Below, piece after piece: positions 59,890 through 64,000 of a stretch of DNA of 64,000 bases. The DNA lies in NCBI RefSeq assembly GCF_964340395.1, contig NC_135555.1, positions 5,313,001-5,377,000 on the forward strand. The letters are read 5' to 3'. Source of the stretch: Glandiceps talaboti (Eukaryota > Hemichordata > Enteropneusta > Spengelidae). Each line of letters begins with the position of its first letter. The stretch's first letter is position 1. A program made the translations under genes and the position numbers. The notes beneath the pieces were generated by a model. The model was not told the origin of the DNA. It made no database searches and saw only the letters and a list, made by a program, of their open reading frames with translations.

Positions 59890-62800
59890 GCAGTAACAGT
59901 TGTTAGGCTTGGAGTTGTTGGTAAAGCAGAAGTTGTGGCCTCTTCTGTTGTTGTTGTTGCCAGGACTGTTGTCTTAGAAGGTGTTGTCGGTACAGTAGTT
60001 GTGAAATTGATTGTTGTGAACTCCGTTTCTATAGTGGTGGGCAAACCAGTTGTAGTAGTAACAGCAGGTTGTGATGTTTCAGCTGGAGTTGTTGTTGTCA
60101 AAACTGTTGTTGCACTAGGTGTTGTTGGCAAAGCAGTGGTTACATTCAAGGTAGTCAGTTCCGTCTGTGTGATAGTTGGTATAGTGGAAGTTGTAAGAGT
60201 GGCTGGTGTTGTTGCTGCTTCTGTGGTTGTTTCCAAGACTGTTGTGGGACTAGTAGTTGTGAGAGAAGATGTTGTCAATTCCTCCTCTGTAGTAGTTGGC
60301 ACACTAGTAGTTGTTAGTGTTGGTGCAGATGTCTCCAATTCTGTTGTTGTTGTTGTTGTTGTTGTTGTTGCAGTAACAGTTGTTAGGCTTGGAGTTGTTG
60401 GTAAAGCAGAAGTTGTGGCCTCTTCTGTTGTTGTTGTTGCCAGGACTGTTGTCTTAGAAGGTGTTGTCGGTACAGTAGTTGTGAAATTGAATGTTGTGAA
60501 CTCCGTTTCTATAGTGGTGGGCAAACCAGTTGTAGTAGTAACAGCAGGTTGTGATGTTTCAGCTGGAGTTGTTGTTGTCAAAACTGTTGTTGCACTAGGT
60601 GTTGTTGGCAAAGCAGTGGTTACATTCAAGGTAGTCAGTTCCGTCTGTGTGATAGTTGGTATAGTGGAAGTTGTAAGAGTGGCTGGTGTTGTTGCTGCTT
60701 CTGTGGTTGTTTCCAAGACTGTTGTGGGACTAGTAGTTGTGAGAGAAGATGTTGTCAATTCCTCCTCTGTAGTAGTTGGCACACTAGTAGTTGTTAGTAT
60801 TGGTGCAGATGTCTCCAATTCTGTTGTTGTTGTTGCAGTAACAGTTGTTAGGCTTGGAGTTGTTGGTAAAGCAGAAGTTGTGGCCTCTTCTGTTGTTGTT
60901 GTTGCCAGGACTGTTGTCTTAGAAGGTGTTGTCGGTACAGTAGTTGTGAAATTGATTGTTGTGAACTCCGTTTCTATAGTGGTGGGCAAACCAGTTGTAG
61001 TAGTAACAGCAGGTTGTGATGTTTCAGCTCGAGTTGTTGTTGTCAAAACTGTTGTTGCACTAGGTGTTGTTGGCAAAGCAGTGGTTACATTCAAGGTAGT
61101 CAGTTCCGTCTGTGTGATAGTTGGTATAGTGGAAGTTGTAAGAGTGGCTGGTGTTGTTGCTGCTTCTGTGGTTGTTTCCAAGACTGTTGTGGGACTTGTA
61201 GTTGTGAGAGAAGATGTTGTCAATTCCTCCTCTGTAGTAGTTGGCACACTAGTAGTTGTTAGTGTTGGTGCAGATATCTCCAATTCTGTTGTTGTTGTTG
61301 CTACAGTAACAGTTGTTAGGCTTGGAGTTGTTGGTAAAGCAGAAGTTGTAGCCTCTTCTGTTGTTGTTGTTGCAAAGATTGTTGTCTCAGAAGGTGTTGT
61401 CGGTACAGTAGTTGTGAAATTGAATGTTGTGAACTCCGTTTCTACATTGGTGGTCAAACCAGTTGTAGTAGTAACAGCAGGTTGTGATGTTTCAGCTGGA
61501 GTTGTTGTTGTCAAAACTGTTGTTGCACTAGGTGTTGTTGGCAAAGCAGTGGTTACATTCAAGGTAGTCAGTTCCGTCTGTGTGGTAGTTGGTATAGTGG
61601 AAGCTGTAAGAGTGGCTGGTGTTGTTGCTGCTTCTGTGGTTGTTTCCAAGACTGTTGTGGGACTAGTAGTTGTGAGAGAAGATGTTGTCAATTCCTCCTC
61701 TGTAGTAGTTGGCACACTAGTAGTTGTTAGTGTTGGTGCAGATGTCTCCAATTCTGTTGTTGTTGTTGTTGTTGCAGTAACAGTTGTTAGGCTTGGAGTT
61801 GTTGGTAAAGCAGAAGTTGTGGCCTCTTCTGTTGTTGTTGTTGCCAAGACTGTTGTCTTAGAAGGTGTTGTCGGTACAGTAGTTGTGAAATTGAATGTTG
61901 TGAACTCTGTTTCTATAGTGGTGGGCAAACCAGTTGTAGTAGTAACAGCAGGTTGTGATGTTTCAGCTGGAGTTGTTGTTGTCAAAACCGTTGTTGCACT
62001 AGGTGTTGTTGGCAAAGCAGTGGTTACATTCAAGGTAGTCAGTTCCGTCTGTGTGGTAGTTGGTATAGTGGAAGCTGTAAGAGTGGCTGGTGTTGTTGCT
62101 GCTTCTGTGGTTGTTTCCAAGACTGTTGTGGGACTAGTAGTTGTGAGAGAAGATGTTGTTAATTCCTCCTCTGTAGTAGTTGGCACACTAGAAGTTGTTA
62201 GTGTTGGTGCAGATGTCTCCAATTCTGTTGTTGTTGCAGTAACAGTTGTTAGGCTTGGAGTTGTTGGTAAAGCAGAAGTTGTGGCCTCTTCTGTTGTTGT
62301 TGTTGTTGTTGTTGCCAAGATTGTTGTCTTAGAAGGTGTTGTCGGTACAGTAGTTGTGAAATTGAATGTTGTGAACTCCGTTTCTACAGTGGTGGGGAAA
62401 CCAGTTGTAGTAGTAACAGCAGGCTGTGATGTTTCAGCTGGAGTTGTTGTTGTCAAAACTGTTGTTGCACTAGGTGTTGTTGGCAAAGCAGTGGTTACAT
62501 TCAAGGTAGTCAGTTCTGTCTGTGTGGTAGTTGGTATAGTGGAAGCTGTAAGAGTGGCTTGTGTTGTTGCTGCTTCTGTGGTTGTTTCCAAGACTGTTGT
62601 GGGACTAGTAGTTGTGAGAGAAGATGTTGTCAATTCCTCCTCTGTAGTAGTTGGCACACTAGTAGTTGTTAGTGTTGATGCAGATATCTCCAATTCTGTT
62701 GTTGTTGTTGCAGTAACAGTTGTAAGGCTTGGAGTTGTTGGTAAAGCAGAAGTTGTGGCCTCTTCTGTTGTTGTTGTTGCCAGGACTGTTGTTTTAGAAG

Positions 62801-63998
62801 GTGTTGTCGGTACAGTAGTTGTGAAATTGAATGTTGTGAACTCCGTTTCTACAGTGGTGGGCAAACCAGTTGTAGTAGTAACAGCAGGTTGTGATGTTTC
62901 AGCTGGAGTTGTTGTTGTCAAAACTGTTGTTGCACTAGGTGTTGTTGGCAAAGCAATGGTTACATTCAAGGTAGTCAGTTCCGTCTGTGTTGTAGTTGGT
63001 ATAGTGGAAGATGTAAGAGTGGCTGGTGTTGTTGCTACTTCTGTGGTTGTTTCCAAGACTGTTGTGGGACTAGTAGTTGTGAGAGAAGATGTTGTCAATT
63101 CCTCCTCTGTAGTAGTTGGCACACTAGTAGTTGTTAGTGTTGGTGCAGATGTCTCCAATTCTGTTGTTGTTGTTGCTACAGTAACAGTTGTTAGGCTTGG
63201 AGTTGTTGGTAAAGCAGAAGTTGTGGCCTCTTCTGTTGTTGTTGTTGCAAAGATTGTTGTTTCAGAAGGTGTTGTCGGTACAGTAGTTGTGAAATTGAAT
63301 GTTGTGAGCTCCGTTTCTACAGTGGTGGGCAAACCAGTTGTAGTAGTAACAGCAGGTTGTGATGTTTCAGCTGGAGTTGTTGTTGTCAAAACTGTTGTTG
63401 CACTAGGTGTTGTTGGCAAAGCAATGGTTACATTCAAGGTAGTCAGTTCCGTCTGTGTTGTAGTTGGTATAGTGGAAGATGTAAGAGTGGCTGGTGTTGT
63501 TGCTGCTTCTGTGGTTGTTTCCAAGACTGTTGTGGGACTAGTAGTTGTGAGAGAAGATGTTGTCAATTCCTCCTCTGTAGTAGTTGGCACACTAGTAATT
63601 GTTAGTATTGGTGCAGATGTCTCCAATTCTGTTGTTGTTGTTGCAGTAACAGTTGTTAAGCTTGGAGTTGTTGGTAAAGCAGAAGTTGTGGCCTCTTCTG
63701 TTGTTGTTGTTGCCAGGACTGTTGTCTTAGAAGGTGTTGTCGGTACAGTAGTTGTGAAATTGAATGTTGTGAACTCTGTTTCTATAGTGGTGGGCAAACC
63801 AGTTGTAGTAGTAACAACAGGTTGTGATGTTTCAGCTGGAGTTGTTGTTGTCAAAACTGTTGTTGCACTAGGTGTTGTTGGCAAAGCAGTGGTTACATTC
63901 AAGGTAGTCAGTTCCGTCTGTGTGGTAGTTGGTATAGTGGAAGTTGTAAGAGTGGCTTGTGTTGTTGCTGCTTCTGTGGTTGTTTCCAAGACTGTTGT
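3..63998 (-). CDS. Giant mucin-like protein, PTS tandem-repeat domain (partial at both ends, single open exon)
   Basis: Minus-strand frame of 21,332 codons, open across the window. Role (inferred): heavily O-glycosylated backbone of a secreted or surface mucin. Each unit of about 156 residues is near 45% Thr, with Pro and Ser throughout, about 13 Glu, none or one Lys, and no Cys or Tyr in the consensus. Motifs such as PTTPSLTT, PTTPSATT and PTTPSKTT recur, and two sequons (LNVT, FNFT) occur in each unit. Openness follows from arithmetic: a minus stop in this register needs a His, Gln, Tyr or stop TAx codon in the opposing plus frame, and none is seen. No signal peptide, VWD, CysD, SEA, EGF or membrane segment lies in the window, so secreted versus membrane-bound and the gene name cannot be decided. 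The unmodified segment would be about 2.2 MDa. Alternatives are an invertebrate mucin or glue protein or, less likely, a giant bacterial surface protein. Confidence 0.85.
3286..5613 (-). repeat. Five-unit higher-order repeat, copy 1 (2,328 bp)
   Basis: Unit lengths 468-468-456-465-471 define this block. It recurs at 7972-10299, 10300-12627 and, with 6 bp more, 13564-15897. The 456-bp member lacks 15 nt and carries gaagagg in place of gaagatg plus gtagttgg in place of gtagttgt, so the set is unambiguous. A private change to ggcttgtg is present near 4797. Confidence 0.85.
4222..4677 (-). repeat. 456-bp unit variant with 15-nt in-frame deletion
   Basis: The segment aggcttggagttgtt between two agttgtt direct repeats is missing, removing five residues including one Pro-Ser-Leu module on the minus strand. 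The same variant recurs at 8908-9363, 11236-11691 and 14506-14961 and nowhere else seen. It probably arose once, by slippage between the 7-bp direct repeats, and spread by block duplication. Confidence 0.85.
6085..10299 (-). repeat. Second copy of the 940-5613 higher-order block (nine units)
   Basis: Contains the same succession as 940-5613: long-Thr unit, a unit with an Ala-to-Asp change in the antisense reading (gctgatg), gctaca-type units, then the five-unit motif ending with the 15-nt-deletion unit. A private variant, gcaaactag in place of gcacactag near 7252, distinguishes it. Confidence 0.72.
7972..10299 (-). repeat. Five-unit higher-order repeat, copy 2 (2,328 bp)
   Basis: Same five-unit pattern (468-468-456-465-471) and the same deletion-bearing unit (8908-9363). 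It is directly followed by copy 3 of identical length, a textbook tandem block duplication. Confidence 0.85.
10300..12627 (-). repeat. Five-unit higher-order repeat, copy 3 (2,328 bp)
   Basis: Directly abuts copy 2 with identical unit lengths. The deletion-bearing unit is at 11236-11691. It is followed by a unit (12628-13095) with the paired markers gtgcttgtttcc and aagcaggagttg, which also follows copy 4 at 15898-16365. Copies 3 and 4 were therefore duplicated together with that flanking unit. Confidence 0.85.
13564..15897 (-). repeat. Five-unit higher-order repeat, copy 4 (2,334 bp)
   Basis: Lengths 474-468-456-465-471; the first unit has two extra GTT triplets. The deletion-bearing unit is at 14506-14961, and the block is followed by the same marker unit as copy 3. 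The offset between the two marker units is 3,270 bp, i.e. seven units. Confidence 0.82.
20116..22461 (-). repeat. Five-unit tandem block, copy 1 (2,346 bp)
   Basis: Unit lengths 468-483-465-465-465. Shared markers with the next block are gtggccactt in the first unit, the aattctgatg start of an eight-triplet GTT run in the second, gtggtatgcaaacc in the third and tgttatagttgg in the second and fourth units. Confidence 0.83.
22462..24810 (-). repeat. Five-unit tandem block, copy 2 (2,349 bp)
   Basis: Directly follows copy 1 with the same marker variants. The last unit has one more GTT triplet (468 against 465 bp), so triplet slippage has occurred since duplication. Confidence 0.83.
24811..26238 (-). 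repeat. Three-unit block (1,428 bp), recurring at 40789-42216
   Basis: Unit lengths 483-465-480. Markers are gtagtcatttcc and aattctgatg in the first unit, gtggtatgcaaacc in the second and tgttatagttgg in the third; the copy at 40789-42216 has the same lengths and markers. In both places the 3,753-bp eight-unit block follows immediately. Confidence 0.83.
26239..29991 (-). repeat. Eight-unit block, copy 1 of 3 (3,753 bp)
   Basis: Unit lengths 465-468-465-468-474-465-471-477. The first three units carry gccatgact, which puts a rare Met in the minus protein. The seventh carries ataagaggggctg. The block is directly followed by a copy of exactly the same length, and a third lies at 42217-45969. 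Confidence 0.88.
29992..33744 (-). repeat. Eight-unit block, copy 2 of 3 (3,753 bp)
   Basis: Tandem duplicate of the preceding block. Both have the private variant ggtaaaacag in the second unit (near 27012 and 30766), absent from the third copy at 42217-45969, so these two are each other's closest relatives. The last units differ (gttattgg and gccagg in copy 1; gttgttgg and gccaag in copy 2). The first unit begins with the private variant aactgga. Confidence 0.87.
33745..35628 (-). repeat. Four-unit block, copy 1 of 3 (1,884 bp)
   Basis: Unit lengths 465-474-477-468, with marker gtgaagtcc in the first unit (also in the copy at 45970-47853) and ctataagagtggctg in the second. The third unit has the longest run at the second GTT site (eight triplets). 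Copies are at 45970-47853 and 51604-53487; the last lacks the gtgaagtcc marker. All three precede a unit with the Pro-to-Gln substitution. Confidence 0.85.
35629..37038 (-). repeat. Three-unit segment with first Pro-to-Gln unit, duplicated into the following block
   Basis: The first unit (35629-36102) has the ctttgag variant and is nearly the same as the unit at 37039-37509. The second (36103-36570) matches 37510-37977, including gttgtcaaattg. The third (36571-37038) is a chimera: its left part matches 37978-38445 (gagagagga) while its right part matches the long-Thr gccaggact type. This looks like an unequal crossover junction. Confidence 0.75.
35931..35933 (-). other. Pro-to-Gln substitution (copy 1), TGA in the opposing frame
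   Basis: Minus codon CAA replaces CCA of the PTTPSLTT motif. The same change makes a TGA at 35932-35934 in the plus shadow frame and ends it. The minus frame is unaffected. Confidence 0.9.
37039..40788 (-). repeat. Eight-unit block (3,750 bp), start of a 10,815-bp repeat period
   Basis: Unit lengths 471-468-468-468-465-465-471-474, repeated exactly at 47854-51603 and partly at 53488-55833. Between the first two copies lie the 1,428-, 3,753- and 1,884-bp blocks, giving a period of 10,815 bp for 23 units. Confidence 0.87.
37338..37340 (-). other. Pro-to-Gln substitution (copy 2)
   Basis: Same CCA-to-CAA change as at 35931, in the unit 37039-37509, whose site A run is one triplet shorter. Confidence 0.9.
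40789..42216 (-). repeat. Second copy of three-unit block 24811-26238
   Basis: Identical unit lengths (483-465-480) and markers to 24811-26238, including the aactctgttt variant in the first unit. It is followed by the third copy of the eight-unit block. Confidence 0.83.
42217..45969 (-). repeat. Eight-unit block, copy 3 of 3 (3,753 bp)
   Basis: Same length series as 26239-29991 and 29992-33744. Its last unit has gccaagact, like copy 2, but its second unit lacks the ggtaaaacag variant shared by copies 1 and 2. It therefore split off before, or escaped, that change. Confidence 0.87.
45970..47853 (-). repeat. Four-unit block, copy 2 of 3 (1,884 bp)
   Basis: Same lengths and markers as 33745-35628, including gtgaagtcc. 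It leads directly into the Pro-to-Gln unit at 47854. Confidence 0.85.
47854..51603 (-). repeat. Second copy of eight-unit block 37039-40788 (3,750 bp)
   Basis: Unit lengths and diagnostic variants match 37039-40788 throughout, including the TGA-bearing first unit, gttgtcaaattg in the second and gagagagga in the third. The 37039 copy is followed by the 1,428-bp block, whereas this one is followed by the 1,884-bp block. The breakpoint is near 51604. Confidence 0.86.
48153..48155 (-). other. Pro-to-Gln substitution (copy 3)
   Basis: Same change in unit 47854-48324, exactly 10,815 bp from copy 2, in line with the large block duplication. Confidence 0.9.
51604..53487 (-). repeat. Four-unit block, copy 3 of 3 (1,884 bp)
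   Basis: Lengths 465-474-477-468 as in the two other copies. It has gtgaactcc where they have gtgaagtcc, so it either predates that change or was corrected by gene conversion. Confidence 0.82.
52873..52896 (+). repeat. Longest (GTT)n tract at site B (8 triplets; poly-Thr on minus strand)
   Basis: Site B follows gcctcttct and precedes gccaagatt. It ranges from four to eight triplets; equivalent eight-triplet tracts lie in the units at 34684-35160 and 46909-47385. Long site B runs occur only in units with gccaagatt; long site A runs occur mostly in units with gccaggact. Confidence 0.85.
53488..55833 (-). repeat. Partial third copy of block 37039-40788 (five units)
   Basis: Unit lengths 477-468-468-468-465 follow 37039-39378, with two extra GTT triplets in the first unit. 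The homology then switches inside the next unit (55834-56298). Confidence 0.8.
53793..53795 (-). other. Pro-to-Gln substitution (copy 4)
   Basis: Same change in unit 53488-53964, which has the longest site A run of the four copies (six bp more than copies 2 and 3). Confidence 0.9.
55834..56298 (-). repeat. Chimeric repeat unit
   Basis: The left half has caagcta, gcagacgtc and ggaaaag, markers of the gccaagatt lineage. The right half has gcaaagatt, ctcagaagg and gttgtcaaattg, markers of the unit at 37510. Such a combination is expected from an unequal crossover or conversion endpoint inside the unit, between about 56147 and 56176. Confidence 0.7.
56299..57699 (-). repeat. Three-unit segment duplicated from 54433-55833 (1,401 bp)
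   Basis: Unit lengths 468-468-465 and markers (gagagagga, ggggaaacc, attggtgcag) match 54433-55833 at an offset of 1,866 bp, four units. A private gactagttgttg variant is found near 56469. Confidence 0.75.
57700..59130 (-). repeat. Three-unit tandem block, copy 1 (1,431 bp)
   Basis: Unit lengths 468-483-480, followed at once by a block of the same lengths at 59131-60561. Shared markers are aattttgttg before the longest GTT run, gttgttactgc, gaaattgattg and gaagttgtaag. Confidence 0.85.
58429..58458 (+). repeat. Longest (GTT)n tract at site A (10 triplets; poly-Thr on minus strand)
   Basis: Site A follows aattctg and precedes gcagtaac in each unit. It ranges from three triplets (near 62227) to ten here and at 59860-59889. 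On the minus strand it reads as ACA repeats encoding Thr. It is the main cause of unit length variation. Confidence 0.9.
59131..60561 (-). repeat. Three-unit tandem block, copy 2 (1,431 bp)
   Basis: Same lengths and markers as 57700-59130. Private variants include caagtta, attgttttc (Thr to Lys on the minus strand) and gtgacagaag. Confidence 0.85.
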
Positions 63999-64000
63999 GG
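60562..64000 (-). repeat. Diverged units at the right end of the window (5' side of the gene)
   Basis: Private substitutions are much denser here than elsewhere. They include gctcgag (61027, Pro to Arg), cagatatctcc (61273 and 62691), gtggtcaaacc (61451), ctagaagttg (62189), the shortest first GTT run (three triplets, near 62227), gttgatgcag (62676, Pro to Ser), gtaaggctt (62722), aagcaatgg, gaagatgtaag, gtgagctcc (63306) and ctagtaattg (63596). All keep the minus frame open. Edge units of tandem arrays typically escape homogenisation, so the 5' boundary of the repeat domain may lie close to the right of this window. Confidence 0.65.

Larger units (their letters stand above)
1..64000 (-). repeat. 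Tandem array of ~468-bp coding units (136 complete + 1 partial)
   Basis: Taking the recurring plus-strand word gctggagttgttgttgtc as unit start, starts fall at 1, 469, 940, 1411, 1882, 2350, 2818, 3286, 3754, 4222, 4678, 5143, 5614 and so on to 63370 and 63835. Unit lengths are 456, 465, 468, 471, 474, 477, 480 or 483 bp, every one divisible by three. Most differences come from two (GTT)n tracts; others are a 15-nt deletion and a 3-nt insertion (gctaca versus gca). Neighbouring units differ at a limited set of recurring diagnostic sites, and no inverted copy was seen. The left edge is cut inside undiverged array, so the array continues beyond it. All stretches of the window belong to this array. 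Confidence 0.97.

Noticed and set aside
1-64000. Non-coding satellite DNA
   Set aside because: All unit lengths are divisible by three and the minus frame has no stops. Sequons and PTTPS motifs persist, and a CpG-poor Thr/Pro codon pattern is present. Not excluded by sequence alone, but less likely.
1-64000. CRISPR array
   Set aside because: Repeats are about 468 bp, contiguous, with no unique spacers and no cas genes.
1-64000. MUC16 (CA125), because its repeats are also about 156 residues
   Set aside because: MUC16 repeats contain SEA modules with conserved Cys; these units have neither Cys nor globular sequence. The equal length is taken as coincidence, and no gene symbol was assigned.
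1-64000. Transposon or retroelement insertions
   Set aside because: No interruption of the unit periodicity, no terminal inverted repeats, and no polymerase or integrase coding sequence was seen.
1-64000. Promoters, splice sites, polyadenylation signals, tRNA or other RNA genes
   Set aside because: Any short match would recur in over a hundred units and no unit-specific candidate was found; nothing supports a functional site inside the array.
1-64000. Giant bacterial adhesin
   Set aside because: Bacterial giant surface proteins usually consist of folded Ig-like or cadherin-like repeats; here there is only disordered Thr-rich sequence with poly-Thr runs and N-X-T sequons. Kept only as a low-probability alternative.

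Overview
The window is one uninterrupted coding tandem repeat. All 64,000 bases are head-to-tail copies of a unit of about 468 bp (136 complete copies, starts read by eye, plus a partial one at the right edge). No other gene, RNA, mobile element or non-repetitive spacer is visible. The meaningful reading frame is on the minus strand. There the unit encodes a protein segment of about 156 residues that is roughly 45% Thr, rich in Pro, Ser and Glu, free of Cys and Tyr, and carries two conserved N-glycosylation sequons. This is the signature of the PTS (Pro/Thr/Ser) domain of a giant gel-forming or cell-surface mucin. The minus frame is open from edge to edge (21,332 codons at 3-63998) without start, stop or intron, so the window lies inside one exceptionally large exon and both termini of the gene are outside it.

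The long plus-strand frames (Val/Gly-rich, about 12,000 codons at most) are antisense shadows. They are broken by four TGA codons, each of which is only a Pro-to-Gln change on the minus strand.

Organism: a eukaryote, most likely an animal, judging from the mucin-type composition, N-X-T sequons, homogenised higher-order repeats and CpG depletion with CpG/TpG variants. Nothing in the window fixes the species or names the gene.

Layout, left (3' side of the gene) to right (5' side): 1-18.7 kb holds an early lineage built on a 5-unit higher-order repeat marked by a unit with a 15-nt deletion. 18.7-24.8 kb holds 5-unit tandem duplications with long Thr runs. 24.8-53.5 kb is a mosaic of large near-identical blocks, including a 3,753-bp 8-unit block present three times and a 10,815-bp period that repeats in part. 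53.5-57.7 kb has further partial copies and chimeric units. 57.7-60.6 kb is a tandem 3-unit duplication. 60.6-64 kb contains noticeably more diverged units, which suggests that the 5' edge of the array is near.

Four scales of repetition are superposed: (ACA)n poly-Thr microsatellites; sub-repeats of about 15-45 residues inside the unit; the 156-residue unit; and higher-order blocks of 3-23 units. Because large blocks are nearly identical, copy number in the assembly needs long-read confirmation.
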